From Cupriavidus yeoncheonensis (GTDB lineage Bacteria; Pseudomonadota; Gammaproteobacteria; Burkholderiales; Burkholderiaceae): a stretch of 64,000 bases of DNA. The position numbers were made by a program, and so were the translations under genes. This document shows positions 39,442-48,920 of this stretch, piece after piece. The DNA lies in contig NZ_CAJPUY010000009.1 in the NCBI RefSeq assembly GCF_905397275.1, positions 186,001 to 250,000 on the forward strand, read 5' to 3'. The notes under the pieces are model-generated. The model searched no databases, was not told the DNA's origin, and was given only the letters and a program-made list of their open reading frames with translations. Each line of letters begins with the position of its first letter. Position 1 is the first letter of the stretch.

Positions 39442-39966
39442 TTGAAAATCGCTAAGAACACGGTGGTGTCCGTGATGTACAAGCTGTCGGATACGCAAGG
39501 CAATCTGATCGAGGAATCGGATGAGGCCATGGTCTACTTGCACGGCGGCTATGATGGCACGTTCCCCAAGATCGAGGAAGCACTCGACGGCCACGACACT
39601 GGCTTCGAAACCCAGTTGCAGCTGGAGCCCGAAGACGCGTTTGGCGACTATGACGCCGACCTCGTCAAGGTCGAGCCGCGCGACCGTTTCCCCGAGCCGC
39701 TCGAAGTCGGCATGCAGTTCGAAGGCATGCCCGAAGATGGCGATGACGAAGACTCCGTCATCTACACCGTGACCGACGTGGCCGAAGACAAGGTGGTGCT
39801 CGACGGCAACCATCCGTTGGCCGGCATGGCGCTGCGCTTCTGGCTGAAGGTGTCGGAAGTGCGTGAAGCCACGGCCGAGGAAATCGAGCATGGCCATGCG
39901 CACGGCGCCTCGGGTGTCGAAGTGGTTGACGAAGACGAGGACGACACGCCGCGCACGCTGCACTGA
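39442..39966 (+). CDS. slyD: FKBP-type peptidyl-prolyl isomerase SlyD
   Basis: The 174-residue product has an FKBP domain split by an insert-in-flap domain: KNTVVSVMYKLSDTQGN, LHGGYDGTFPKIEEALDGH, LEPEDAFGDYD, then NHPLAGMALRFWLKV. It is a folding helper and metal chaperone for hydrogenases in enterobacteria. The start is TTG at 39442, supported by GGAG (39431-39434) and by the family N-terminus (M)KIAKNTVV. The C-terminal His/Cys-rich metal-binding tail of E. coli SlyD is reduced to HGHAHG plus an acidic tail. Confidence 0.93.
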   Translation: MKIAKNTVVSVMYKLSDTQGNLIEESDEAMVYLHGGYDGTFPKIEEALDGHDTGFETQLQLEPEDAFGDYDADLVKVEPRDRFPEPLEVGMQFEGMPEDGDDEDSVIYTVTDVAEDKVVLDGNHPLAGMALRFWLKVSEVREATAEEIEHGHAHGASGVEVVDEDEDDTPRTLH

Positions 39967-39989
39967 CGCCTTGCAGTCTTGATCTCAGC

Positions 39990-40017
39990 AAAAGAGCCGG
40001 ATATTCCGGCTCTTTTT
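39990..40017. terminator. Bidirectional intrinsic terminator after slyD
   Basis: AGAGCCGGA (39993-40001) pairs with TCCGGCTCT (40005-40013) with loop TAT. The stem is flanked by A4 and T5. It serves slyD and the convergent phosphoesterase gene. Confidence 0.92.
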
Positions 40018-40037
40018 GCATTTGAGAGGCTAGCCGG

Positions 40038-41081
40038 CTAGCTGCCGACCCCATCCTTCAGCACCACCGCGAAAGGCGAGGACGCCTGCGGCGTCACGAT
40101 CAGCTCAGTCCACTGTGCTGCCGTGCCGGCCGGCAACGCGACGCGCATGAAGCTCGCTATCGGCTTGCCTGCCGCGTCGCGCAGCGGCTTGTCGGTGTAG
40201 AAGCCATTGCTGCCGGCATGAACGAGCAGCACCTGCCCGCGGTAGCGTCCGGCGAGTTCGCGCAATTGCCGCTTGAACTCCAGGTAGCCGTCACGCGGGC
40301 GGCGGCGCATGAAGCCGTCGAGCAACGTCGGCTTGCCGCGTTTTTCCCAGCCGTTGCCGAACTGCGGATCGCCATGCGCGATGATGACGATGCCGGTCAT
40401 GCCGCGCTGCTGCGCGAGCGAAAACGCGCGCGCCAGCCACTGGTGGTTGGCTTCGCGCCGGTCCTCGAACTCGCCGTTGCGGCCCCCTTCGCTGCGGTAG
40501 TGGTTGTTGTCGCCGGGAAGGTTCAGGCCGACCAGCAGGACGTTGCCGAAGCTGAGCCGCACGTTTTCGCGGAAGCTGCGGAACATTGCCTGGTCAGACT
40601 GCCGCACCACGGGGCGCGGATGCTTGCCGAGCGTGGCGTCTTCCGGGAAGAACAATTCGCGCAGGCGGTTGAGCCGCTCCACGGCATCGAAGTTGCCATT
40701 GACCGGCTGGTGGCATTCCGCCCAGTCGGTTTCGCCCGGCACATACAGCAGTGGCAGCGGCGACTGGTCGAGCAGGTGTTGCCTGGCCTGCAGGACCGCA
40801 TCGCCGCATGACTCCGTATCGCCCTTGATGCCGCCCGCGTGGACCACCAGGTCGAGCTTGCGCTCGGCCAGATGGTCGAGCAGGGTGGCCACGCGCTCTT
40901 CGGCGGCCGGCCATTGCGGCAGGTCCGACAGCAATGCGATGCGGATGGTCGCTGGCGGGGGCGCAGGCTTGCCTGCGCGGCGCACCGGTTCCGCGGCGGA
41001 CACCGACATGGCCGTCAGCAAAGGCAGCAAGGCGGCAAGCACGAAAGGCCGGCCGCGCGGCCGGCTGCCCGAAGCGTTCAT
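40038..41081 (-). CDS. Exported metallophosphoesterase-like protein
   Basis: The 347-residue product has a Sec signal peptide (~1-30, ending SVSAA) and a calcineurin-like fold. The usual metal motifs are modified: IALLSDLPQ instead of D-x-[18 protein letters not shown] where GNHD is expected, and [10 protein letters not shown]. Families with PGDNEW-type motifs share this pattern, so it may be a divergent but active subgroup. The ATG overlaps the mutS stop (ATGA), which implies translational coupling. Its substrate is unknown. Confidence 0.8.
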   Translation of the reverse strand: MNASGSRPRGRPFVLAALLPLLTAMSVSAAEPVRRAGKPAPPPATIRIALLSDLPQWPAAEERVATLLDHLAERKLDLVVHAGGIKGDTESCGDAVLQARQHLLDQSPLPLLYVPGETDWAECHQPVNGNFDAVERLNRLRELFFPEDATLGKHPRPVVRQSDQAMFRSFRENVRLSFGNVLLVGLNLPGDNNHYRSEGGRNGEFEDRREANHQWLARAFSLAQQRGMTGIVIIAHGDPQFGNGWEKRGKPTLLDGFMRRRPRDGYLEFKRQLRELAGRYRGQVLLVHAGSNGFYTDKPLRDAAGKPIASFMRVALPAGTAAQWTELIVTPQASSPFAVVLKDGVGS

Positions 41082-43765
41082 GCGGCGTCGACAGCCTCGT
41101 CCGCCAGCATCTTGAGCCGGTAGAGCGCGTCCAGGGCAGCCCGTGGCGTGAGGCTGTCGGGATCCAGGTCTGCGAGTGCGTCCAGCACGGCGGCCTGCTC
41201 CGGTGGCAGCGTGCCAGCGCGCACGCCGGTTGCGGCGGTGGCGTGTTCGTCCTCGTCGCTGATATCCGGAGTCGGCGGCGGGGCAAACAGGTCCAGCTGC
41301 GGGGTAGGCGTGGCCTCGGCCGACTGCTGCTCGAGCCATGCCAGGTGCTTGCGCGCCGCGCGGATCACGGGCTGAGGCACGCCGGCGAGTTGAGCGACCT
41401 GCAGGCCGTAGCTCTGGCTGGCCGGGCCGTCCTGCACGGCATGCAGGAAGACGATACCGTCGCCATGCTCCACGGCCGAGAGATGCACGTTGGCCGCCTG
41501 TGGGAATTCCTGCGGCAGTTGCGTGAGCTCGAAATAGTGGGTGGCAAACAGTGTGTGGCTGCGGTTGTGCGACAGCAGGTGACGCGCGATGGCCCATGCC
41601 AGCGCCAGCCCGTCGAAGGTCGAGGTACCGCGGCCGATCTCGTCCATCAGCACCAGGCTGGCAGGCGTGGCATGGTGCAGTATGCCTGCCGCCTCGGTCA
41701 TCTCGACCATGAACGTGGAGCGCCCGCCGGCCAGGTCGTCTGCCGCGCCGATGCGCGTGAAGATCCGGTCCACCGGGCCGATCACGGCACGCCGGGCCGG
41801 CACGTAGGCACCCACGCAGGCGAGCAGTACGATCAGCGCGGTCTGGCGCATGAAGGTCGACTTGCCGCCCATGTTCGGACCGGTGATCAGCAGGAGCTTG
41901 CGCGCCTCGTTAAGCTGGCAGTCGTTGGCGATGAAGGGCACCGATTCAGCGGCAAGCTGGCCTTCCACCACCGGGTGGCGGCCCTGCACGATGTCGATCA
42001 CGTTCTCGGAAACACGCTCGGGGCATGACCAGTCCAGCGTCTGGGCGCGCTCGGCCAGGGCCGCGAGCACGTCAAGACGCGCCAGCGCGCCGGCCACGCG
42101 CTGGAGCTCCCCGATATGCGGCAGCAGCGCCTGGAGCAGGCCGTCATAGAGCTGCTTCTCGCGTGCCAGCGCACGGTCCTGCGCCGACAGCGCCTTGTCC
42201 TCGAAGGCCTTCAGTTCAGGCGTGATGTAGCGCTCGGCATTCTTCAGCGTCTGCCGCCGGCGGTAGTCGTCCGGCACCTTGTCGGCCTGGCCGTTGGTGA
42301 CTTCGATGTAGAAGCCGTGCACGCGGTTGTATTCCACGCGCAGGTTGGCGATGCCCGTGCGCGTGCGCTCGCGGGCTTCCAGGTCGACCAGGAACTGGCC
42401 GCAGTTTTCCGAGATATCGCGCAGCTCATCCAGTTCGGCGTCGTAACCGCGCGCGATCACGCCGCCGTCACGGATGACCGTGGCGGGCTCCTCGGCGACA
42501 GAGGAGACCAGCAGGTCCAGGCAGGCCTGCGGCACGCCAAGCTCGGCCAGCGTCAGCGACAGCAGCGAGCTGTCAGGCTCGGCCGGGAGGCAGGCTCGCA
42601 CGTGGGGCAGCGCGCGCAGCGTATCGCGCAGCGACGACAGGTCGCGCGGGCGCGCGTTCAGCAGCGCCAGGCGCGAGGTGATGCGCTCCACGTCGGCCAG
42701 CTTGCGCAGCCCGCTGCGCAGGTCCTCGATGCCGTGGTCGATCAGTGCGCCGATGGCCTGCTGGCGTGCCCGCGGCAGGGCCGGATCGCGCAGCGGATGA
42801 TGCAGCCAGTGACGCAGTGCACGGCTGCCCATGGTGGTGGCGCAGGTGTCGAGCAGCGAGAACAACGTGGGCGATTCGCCGCCGCGCAACGTTTCGGTCA
42901 ACTCCAGGTTGCGGCGCGTGGCGGAGTCCAGTCCGACGAATTCCGATTCCCGTTCGACCTTGATTTCGCGTACATGTCGCAGCGACTGGCCTTGCGTGGT
43001 TGCTGCATAGTTCAGCAGCGCCCCTGCCGCGCCGATCGCAGCGCCCAGGCCGGCGCAGCCGAACGGTTCCAGGCTGGCCACGCCAAGTTGCTCCAGCAGG
43101 CGGCGCGTAGCGGCGTCCTGGTCGAAATGCCACTCCGGCAGGCGCGTGCGCGCGCACGCAACGGCCGGCAGTTCGATGCCGTCCGCATAGAGCAGTTCGG
43201 CCGGGCGGATGCGTTCGAGTTCGCGCGCCAGCTGCGCCGCTTCGCATTCCATCAGCCGCAGTTCGCCGCTCGCCAGGTTGAGCCAGGCCAGGCCCGTCTT
43301 GCTGACGCCGCGGCGCGTGGTCTGCTGGTGCACGGCCATCAGGAAGGTATCGATCTTGTCCGGCAGCAGCGCGGCATCGGTCAGCGTGCCCGGCGTGACG
43401 ATGCGAACCACCTTGCGCTCGACCGGCCCCTTGCTCGCGGCCGGATCGCCGATCTGTTCGCAGATCGCCACGGATTCGCCAAGCTTGACCAGCTTGGCGA
43501 GGTACTGGTCCGCGGAGTGGAATGGAATCCCGGCCATGCGGATCGGCACCCCGTTCGAGCTGCCACGCGCGGTCAGCGTGATGTCGAGCAAGCGCGCGGC
43601 TTTTTCGGCGTCGTCGTGGAACAGCTCATAGAAATCGCCCATCCGGTAGAAGAGGAGGGTTTCCGGATGGTCCGCCTTGATGCGTAAATATTGCTGCATC
43701 ATGGGCGTGTGCTTCTCCGCAAGGGGTTTTGCAACTTCCTGATTCACTTCGATTTTCTCCTGCAT
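41078..43765 (-). CDS. mutS: DNA mismatch repair protein MutS
   Basis: MutS recognises mismatches and starts repair. The 895-residue product has the mismatch-reading Phe-x-Glu in RMGDFYELF, the connector [22 protein letters not shown], the core and clamp domains, and the ATPase with Walker [15 protein letters not shown] and the [12 protein letters not shown] signature. The start is uncertain. ATG 43765 (MQEKIEV) is given; GTG 43747 has the better AGGAG spacing and a length nearer the E. coli N-terminus; ATG 43780 is also in frame. The TGA stop overlaps the phosphoesterase start. Confidence 0.96.
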   Translation of the reverse strand: MQEKIEVNQEVAKPLAEKHTPMMQQYLRIKADHPETLLFYRMGDFYELFHDDAEKAARLLDITLTARGSSNGVPIRMAGIPFHSADQYLAKLVKLGESVAICEQIGDPAASKGPVERKVVRIVTPGTLTDAALLPDKIDTFLMAVHQQTTRRGVSKTGLAWLNLASGELRLMECEAAQLARELERIRPAELLYADGIELPAVACARTRLPEWHFDQDAATRRLLEQLGVASLEPFGCAGLGAAIGAAGALLNYAATTQGQSLRHVREIKVERESEFVGLDSATRRNLELTETLRGGESPTLFSLLDTCATTMGSRALRHWLHHPLRDPALPRARQQAIGALIDHGIEDLRSGLRKLADVERITSRLALLNARPRDLSSLRDTLRALPHVRACLPAEPDSSLLSLTLAELGVPQACLDLLVSSVAEEPATVIRDGGVIARGYDAELDELRDISENCGQFLVDLEARERTRTGIANLRVEYNRVHGFYIEVTNGQADKVPDDYRRRQTLKNAERYITPELKAFEDKALSAQDRALAREKQLYDGLLQALLPHIGELQRVAGALARLDVLAALAERAQTLDWSCPERVSENVIDIVQGRHPVVEGQLAAESVPFIANDCQLNEARKLLLITGPNMGGKSTFMRQTALIVLLACVGAYVPARRAVIGPVDRIFTRIGAADDLAGGRSTFMVEMTEAAGILHHATPASLVLMDEIGRGTSTFDGLALAWAIARHLLSHNRSHTLFATHYFELTQLPQEFPQAANVHLSAVEHGDGIVFLHAVQDGPASQSYGLQVAQLAGVPQPVIRAARKHLAWLEQQSAEATPTPQLDLFAPPPTPDISDEDEHATAATGVRAGTLPPEQAAVLDALADLDPDSLTPRAALDALYRLKMLADEAVDAA

Positions 43766-43964
43766 TCCCTTGTCTGGCATGGCCTTGCGGCAACTCGGGC
43801 AACGCCTTGCGCACAGCGTTGCGGGTCGTTGCCGTCTCTTCGTCGGCATGTGATTCCGCGGCGTGCGGATGCGGCCCGGTTTGTGTCCGGGCGGCCAAAG
43901 CAGGGAGTTTACCGCAGGCGGGCTTGTGGCCGCAGTGGGCGAGGCGGGGAAATCGTGGTGAGGA

Positions 43965-43988
43965 CCGGCATGGCGGCCGCCATGCCGG
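43965..43988. repeat. 24-bp perfect palindrome downstream of uspA
   Basis: CCGGCATGGCGG (43965-43976) is followed directly by its complement (43977-43988). It lies 45 nt beyond the uspA stop on the minus strand. Without a T-tract it is not a canonical terminator, but a transcript would fold into a very stable hairpin. Nothing else was recognised in 43766-44032. Confidence 0.5.
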
Positions 43989-44032
43989 AGTCCGCCGTGG
44001 AAACCGGCGGCGGGAAGGGCGCTGATGCGGTA

Positions 44033-44467
44033 TCAGCGGAACACGAGCACGGGGACCGCGCTGTGCGTCAGGACCTTCTGTGTCTCGCTGCCGAGCAGCA
44101 GGCCGGCTATACCGCTGCGACCATGCGAGGCCATGAAGATGACGTCGCAGCCGAGATCCTGCGCACTGTTGATGATCCCGCGGAACGGCGCGGCGGCCGT
44201 GGAGACGTGGCCGGTGCACGGCACGCCGGCCAATGCCGCGGCGGCCTCGACGCGCGACAGTTCCTGCCTGGCGGCAGCCTCGACACGTTGCTTGAATACG
44301 TCCCGCATTTCGTGGCTGGAATCGGTCGACAGGACGTAGGGATATTCTTCCACGCACATATAGGGCGTCAGCCGGGCGCCGGTCGCGCGCGCGAACTCGA
44401 TGGCGGCGGAAACTGCCTTGTGCGAAAGATCGGAGCCATCAACCGGGAGCAGGACGTGCTTGAACAT
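44033..44467 (-). CDS. Universal stress protein UspA family
   Basis: The 144-residue single-domain protein starts MFKHVLLPVDGSDLS and has the ATP-binding motif ASHGRSGIAGLLLGSETQKV near residue 115. A GAAAGG ribosome site precedes the ATG. It is the last gene of a DUF465-ppk2-uspA set on the minus strand, 41 nt after ppk2. Such proteins respond to starvation or energy stress. Confidence 0.92.
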   Translation of the reverse strand: MFKHVLLPVDGSDLSHKAVSAAIEFARATGARLTPYMCVEEYPYVLSTDSSHEMRDVFKQRVEAAARQELSRVEAAAALAGVPCTGHVSTAAAPFRGIINSAQDLGCDVIFMASHGRSGIAGLLLGSETQKVLTHSAVPVLVFR

Positions 44468-44508
44468 GGATTGCCTTTCAAAGACGGAAGGGTAAGAGGG
44501 ATGGGTGG

Positions 44509-45603
44509 TCAGTTGGCGATCGCGCGTCCGACGATCAGCGGATCGGGCTGTCCGATCGCGGTGGTGTCGCGGTTGGCGTAAGGGAAGCGGGAAAGGATGA
44601 AGCGCAGCGCGTTCAGTCGTGCCCGCTTCTTGCAGTCGGAACGGATGATCGTCCAGGGCGCGTCGGCCGTGTCCGTATGCGCGAACATCGCTTCCTTGGC
44701 GCGGGTGTAGGCTTCCCACTTGTCGAGCGAGGCGATGTCGACCGGACTCAGCTTCCATTGCTTGAGCGGATGGACTTCGCGCTCCTTGAAGCGCCGGCGC
44801 TGCTCGTGCCGGCTGACCGAGAACCAGAACTTGAACAGGTGGATCCCGCTGCGGACCAGGTGGCGCTCGAATTCGGGCGCCTGCTGCAGGAAGTCCTGGT
44901 ACTGCTGCGGCGAGCAGAAGCCCATCACGTGCTCGACGCCGGCGCGGTTGTACCACGAGCGGTCGAACAGCACGATTTCGCCGGCCGATGGCAGGTGCTG
45001 CACGTAGCGCTGGAAGTACCACTGGCCGCGCTCCGATTCGGTCGGCTTCTCGAGTGCCACCACGCGGGCGCCGCGCGGATTCATGTGTTCCATGAAGCGT
45101 TTGATGGTGCCGCCCTTGCCGGCCGCGTCGCGGCCTTCGAATACGATCACCACGCGCTGGCCGGTCTCGCGCACCCAGGCCTGCAGCTTCAGGAGTTCCA
45201 CCTGCAGGCGGTACTTCTGCTTCTCGTAATTGCGGCGCGACATCAGGTTCTGGTACGGATAGGCACCTTCGCGCCAGCCGGCCGAGAGTTCCTCGTCGGG
45301 GTGCCGTTTCCTGCCGGACTGCCAGGCGCCGGGATCGCCTTCGAGGATCAGGCTGCGCAACTGCCCGGCCTCGTCTGGCGACAGCCCGTCCATCAGGGTG
45401 CGGATGGCGTCGAGCACGCCGTCGTTATCCTGCTGGGACATGACGTCCTGCAGGCTGCTGGCCGCGAGCTGGACGGCCGCGTCGACGGCATCGTTCACTT
45501 CATTGCGTTCGGCCGAGCGGGCGGTATTGGTGGGCAGCACGTCGCCGCGGGCGGCGGCGCGGACTGCGCCGGGCGAGGTGTCGTTGTGGAGGGTTCCTGC
45601 CAT
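44509..45603 (-). CDS. ppk2: Polyphosphate kinase 2
   Basis: PPK2 enzymes transfer phosphate between polyphosphate and nucleoside mono- or diphosphates. The 364-residue product has an N-terminal extension (~1-120) and the catalytic P-loop core: Walker A FEGRDAAGKGGTIKRF (~154-169), HMNPRGARVVALEKPT, Walker B LFDRSWYNRAGVE and the HEQRRRFKERE lid region. Its size and motifs fit a class I (NDP-using) enzyme. The start codon is 1 nt from the DUF465 stop. Confidence 0.95.
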   Translation of the reverse strand: MAGTLHNDTSPGAVRAAARGDVLPTNTARSAERNEVNDAVDAAVQLAASSLQDVMSQQDNDGVLDAIRTLMDGLSPDEAGQLRSLILEGDPGAWQSGRKRHPDEELSAGWREGAYPYQNLMSRRNYEKQKYRLQVELLKLQAWVRETGQRVVIVFEGRDAAGKGGTIKRFMEHMNPRGARVVALEKPTESERGQWYFQRYVQHLPSAGEIVLFDRSWYNRAGVEHVMGFCSPQQYQDFLQQAPEFERHLVRSGIHLFKFWFSVSRHEQRRRFKEREVHPLKQWKLSPVDIASLDKWEAYTRAKEAMFAHTDTADAPWTIIRSDCKKRARLNALRFILSRFPYANRDTTAIGQPDPLIVGRAIAN

Positions 45604-45604
45604 G

Positions 45605-45820
45605 TCAGGCGTGCGCCTTGCGCAGGATGGCGTAGAGCTGATCCTTGAGCTGGAGCTTTTCCTTCTTGAGGCGTTCGATCTCCAGCGGAGTGCCGGGCAC
45701 GATGCCGGCTTCCATGTTGCGGATTTCCTGGTCGAGCTGATTGTGCCGGGTGAACAGCCGCGCGAAATGGGCGTCCTGGGTCTTCAGCAGCGAAATCTGG
45801 TCGCGGTACTCGGGGAACAT
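45605..45820 (-). CDS. DUF465 (YdcH-like) small protein
   Basis: This 71-residue helical hairpin protein carries SLLKTQDAHFARLFTRHNQLDQEI and LKKEKLQLKDQLYAILR, the DUF465 signature. The ATG at 45820 follows a strong GAGGAGG ribosome site; in-frame codons upstream are not needed. It heads the ppk2-uspA group with one base between genes. Its function is unknown. Confidence 0.9.
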   Translation of the reverse strand: MFPEYRDQISLLKTQDAHFARLFTRHNQLDQEIRNMEAGIVPGTPLEIERLKKEKLQLKDQLYAILRKAHA

Positions 45821-45924
45821 ACTGGCCTCCTCAAAAAGGTGCATCAACATGCCTATTCTGAGGAACCTGGGGGGCGATGGTCTTGACCTGGATCATCGCG
45901 GCCCTGACGTTGCCGGCCGGGCGC

Positions 45925-45957
45925 AAAAACAAAAACGCCCGCCGGGCTGGCGGGCGT
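45925..45957 (-). terminator. Intrinsic terminator of suhB
   Basis: On the minus strand, ACGCCCGCC (45957-45949) pairs with GGCGGGCGT (45943-45935), with a 5-nt loop, followed by a T-rich run TTTTGTTTTTG. It lies 18 nt past the suhB stop. Confidence 0.92.
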
Positions 45958-45975
45958 CTGGCAGGCGGAACGCGC

Positions 45976-46797
45976 TCAGATCGTGGCGGGCCTGGCGTTG
46001 TCGAGCGAGTACGGGGACAGCAGGCGGACCATCTGGGCAAACGCCTTCGGGTTGCCTGCCAGGACTTCGCCTTGCTCCAACTGGCGCGCTTCGCCGGCAT
46101 AGTTGCCGACCAGGCCGCCCGATTCGGAGATCAGCAGCATGCCGGCGGCCATATCCCACGGCTTCAGGCCGCTTTCGAAGAAGCCGTCCAGGCGGCCGCA
46201 GGCCACGTAGGCCAGATCCAGCGCGGCGGCGCCCGGGCGGCGCAGGCCGGCGCAGCTGCGCGTCATCAGCGCGAAGATCTCCAGGTACTCTTCCACGCCC
46301 TCCAGGTCGCGGAACGGGAAGCCGGTGCCGATCAGGCAGTCGGCCAGCTTGTCGCGGCGCGTTACGCGGATGCGGCGGTTGTTCAGGAACGCGCCGGCGC
46401 CCTTGGAAGCGGTGAACAGCTCGTCGCGGGTCGGATCATAGACCACTGCCTGCGTCGGCACGCCGCGATGCAGCTGGGCAATGGATACCGCGTACTGAGG
46501 GAAGCCGTGGATGAAGTTGGTGGTGCCGTCGAGCGGATCGATGACCCAGGTGTACTCGTGGTTGTCTTCGCCCTCGGCCCAGGACTGGCCGGACTCTTCC
46601 GCTAGAATGGCGTGTTCGGGGTAGGCCGTGCGGATGATCTCGATGATGGCCGCTTCGGCAGCCTTGTCGACCTCGGTCACGAAATCGTTGTGTTGCTTGC
46701 GCGAGACGCGCACCAGATCGACGTCGATCGACGCGCGGTTGATGATGGAACCTGCCTTGCGGGCCGCCTTGATGGCGATATTGAGCATCGGATGCAT
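45976..46797 (-). CDS. suhB: Inositol-1-monophosphatase family protein SuhB
   Basis: The 273-residue Mg-dependent phosphatase begins [19 protein letters not shown], the conserved SuhB N-terminus. It has the metal motifs [17 protein letters not shown] and [15 protein letters not shown]. SuhB also serves in ribosomal antitermination complexes in E. coli. It is divergent from trmJ, as in many proteobacteria. The ATG at 46797 is used; the long upstream open frame is antisense to trmJ. Confidence 0.95.
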   Translation of the reverse strand: MHPMLNIAIKAARKAGSIINRASIDVDLVRVSRKQHNDFVTEVDKAAEAAIIEIIRTAYPEHAILAEESGQSWAEGEDNHEYTWVIDPLDGTTNFIHGFPQYAVSIAQLHRGVPTQAVVYDPTRDELFTASKGAGAFLNNRRIRVTRRDKLADCLIGTGFPFRDLEGVEEYLEIFALMTRSCAGLRRPGAAALDLAYVACGRLDGFFESGLKPWDMAAGMLLISESGGLVGNYAGEARQLEQGEVLAGNPKAFAQMVRLLSPYSLDNARPATI

Positions 46798-46975
46798 GAA
46801 TCTCTCCAGGCCGGCCGGAACCTCGCGGCGGCGCGAACAGATTCGCGCACCGAGCCCCCGGCAGCTGACAACACAACGAATTGTAGAAGAACGTGGGGCG
46901 TCGCCATATGTGCCGCAAGCTTCTCGCGAGCAGGCAAAATATCGGCGCCGCGCCAAAAATGAAGCTGAATTGTAT

Positions 46976-47854
46976 ATGAATCCGGCAAACGACACGAGCC
47001 AGGCCGTCGGAACGGCCACAGCGACCACGCCCGCGGACGGGATGTTCGCCCGCGTGCGCTTTGTATTGGTGGAGACCAGCCACCCCGGCAATGTCGGCTC
47101 GGTGGCGCGCGCCATCAAGACCATGGGCTTCGGCAGCCTGGTGCTGGTTTCGCCACGCGAGCCGGCCGTGCGTGAACATCCGGACGCGGTGGCCATGGCC
47201 AGCGGCGCCGATGACGTGCTGGCCGGCGCGGTGATCGTCGACAGCATCGAGGCCGCGCTGGAGGGTGCCACGCAGACCGTGGCCATGACCGCGCGACAGC
47301 GCGAGTTCGGCCCGCCGCGCGTGCTGCCGCGCGACGCCGCTGCGCGCGGCGCCGCAGCACTGGCCACGCGCGCCGAAGACGAAGTCGCGTTCGTGTTCGG
47401 CAACGAGCGCTATGGCCTGCCCAACGAAGTCGTCGAGCGCTGCGCGGCGGTGACGCATATCCCGGCCAATCCCGCCTATACCTCGCTCAACCTGGCCCAG
47501 GCGGTGCAGCTCATCGCGTACGAGATGCGCCTGGCGTTGCTGGATCGCGTGCAAGGCGCGCCGGACGACAGTGGCAATATCGGCTATGCTGGTGAGCCGG
47601 CAACGGCGGAGCAGGTCGAATCGATGTTCGGACACCTGCAGCAGGGGCTGGAAGCGATCGGCTTCCTCGATCCCGGCAATCCGCGCAAGCTGATGTCGCG
47701 CCTGCGGCGTCTGCTGGCCCGTGCGGGGCTGGAGCGCGAGGAAGTGAATATCCTGCGCGGTATTGCCAAGCACATGCTGGTGGCGGTGCGAAAGAGTACC
47801 GGCAAGCCAGAGCAATCCGGGCCGGCAGCGCCGTCCCGGCAAGAGGAGCACTGA
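46976..47854 (+). CDS. trmJ: tRNA (cytidine/uridine-2'-O-)-methyltransferase TrmJ
   Basis: TrmJ methylates the ribose at position 32 of several tRNAs. The 292-residue SPOUT enzyme has [31 protein letters not shown], the trefoil-knot motifs [15 protein letters not shown] and [18 protein letters not shown], and a C-terminal dimerisation helix region. The ATG at 46976 has a weak ribosome site. In-frame codons further upstream are antisense to suhB. Confidence 0.93.
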   Translation: MNPANDTSQAVGTATATTPADGMFARVRFVLVETSHPGNVGSVARAIKTMGFGSLVLVSPREPAVREHPDAVAMASGADDVLAGAVIVDSIEAALEGATQTVAMTARQREFGPPRVLPRDAAARGAAALATRAEDEVAFVFGNERYGLPNEVVERCAAVTHIPANPAYTSLNLAQAVQLIAYEMRLALLDRVQGAPDDSGNIGYAGEPATAEQVESMFGHLQQGLEAIGFLDPGNPRKLMSRLRRLLARAGLEREEVNILRGIAKHMLVAVRKSTGKPEQSGPAAPSRQEEH

Positions 47855-48115
47855 ACGGTGGCGCACAACCCGGCCCAGGTCCCGCATTTTCCCGCAGCGA
47901 TGCGCCATGGCGCGCGCAGTCCGGGGGCTGGCCGCGTGCAGCTGTCCGGGCGATGTTGAACACGCGTCGAAGCCAATGACCCTGGCGGCATCGGGGCAGC
48001 AAATCTCTTACACTCCCTGATCCCGTTTTCACCGGCCAATGACCCCGCCGGCGACCGAGCCCACGGCAGATGCCGTCGTGGCCGGCGCACGGCGCGGCAA
48101 CACGACACGACCAAG

Positions 48116-48859
48116 ATGTTCTCTCGCCTGAAGGAAGATATCGACACCATCATGCTGCGCGATCCCGCCGCGCGCAGCCGCCTTGAAGTCCTGACCTGCT
48201 ATCCCGGCCTGCATGCCGTGGTGTTCCACCGCTTTGCCCATACCTGCTGGAATGCCGGATTCCACTGGCTCGGGCGCTGGATCTCGCATTGGTCGCGCTT
48301 TCTCACCGGCATCGAGATTCACCCGGCGGTCAAGCTGGGCCGCCGCGTCTTTATCGACCACGGCATGGGCGTGGTGATCGGCGAAACCGCGGAGATCGGC
48401 GACGACTGCACCATCTACCAGGGCGTGACCCTGGGCGGCACGTCGCTGTACAAGGGGCAGAAGCGCCATCCGACGCTGGGCGCCAATGTGGTGGTGAGTG
48501 CCGGTGCGAAGGTGCTCGGCGGCTTCGAGGTGGGCGCTGGGGCGCGCGTCGGCTCCAATGCCGTCGTGCTCAAGCCCGTGCCGCCTGGCGCGACAGCCGT
48601 GGGCGTGCCGGCCCGCATCATCCTGGCTGATGCGCCCACATCGCAGCAAGGCGCGAAGCAGGAGTTCTCCGCGTATGGCATCACGCCCAACGCGGATGAT
48701 CCGGTCTCGCTCGCGCTCAAGGGCCTGATCGACAATGCGGCCAAGCAGAACGATCGCGTCGAGGCCGTGCTGGCCGCGCTGGATCGGTTGGGCGAGCACC
48801 TGGAGAACACGCCGAACGACCGCTTCGACGCGAGCGAACTGCGCAGGTTGATGAAGTAA
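48116..48859 (+). CDS. cysE: Serine O-acetyltransferase
   Basis: CysE acetylates serine for cysteine synthesis. The 247-residue protein has an N-terminal helical domain ([21 protein letters not shown]) and a left-handed beta-helix with [39 protein letters not shown] and [14 protein letters not shown]-terminal ~55-residue extension follows the hexapeptide repeats and is not part of the catalytic core. The short EpsC-type N-terminus differs from E. coli CysE. The 261-nt gap after trmJ probably holds its promoter, but none is clear. Confidence 0.94.
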   Translation: MFSRLKEDIDTIMLRDPAARSRLEVLTCYPGLHAVVFHRFAHTCWNAGFHWLGRWISHWSRFLTGIEIHPAVKLGRRVFIDHGMGVVIGETAEIGDDCTIYQGVTLGGTSLYKGQKRHPTLGANVVVSAGAKVLGGFEVGAGARVGSNAVVLKPVPPGATAVGVPARIILADAPTSQQGAKQEFSAYGITPNADDPVSLALKGLIDNAAKQNDRVEAVLAALDRLGEHLENTPNDRFDASELRRLMK

Positions 48860-48892
48860 GCGCGGAAGCGGGAAGACGGAATCGGGAAGACA

Positions 48893-48920
48893 ATAAGGGG
48901 CAGCCTGGGCTGCCCCTTAT
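48893..48920. terminator. Shared hairpin between cysE and lpxH
   Basis: ATAAGGGGCAGC (48893-48904) pairs with GCTGCCCCTTAT (48909-48920) with loop CTGG. It includes the lpxH stop codon (48919-48917). The T-tract is short in both directions, so termination strength is moderate. Confidence 0.7.

Noticed and set aside
41048-41065. 18-bp GC palindrome near the mutS/phosphoesterase junction
   Set aside because: It lies in the signal-peptide codons of the phosphoesterase (Arg/Pro/Gly) and is likely a codon-composition effect.
46959-46979. Six-codon leader peptide MKLNCI ending in ATGA with the trmJ start
   Set aside because: There is no ribosome site and no attenuator structure, and such short frames arise easily by chance.
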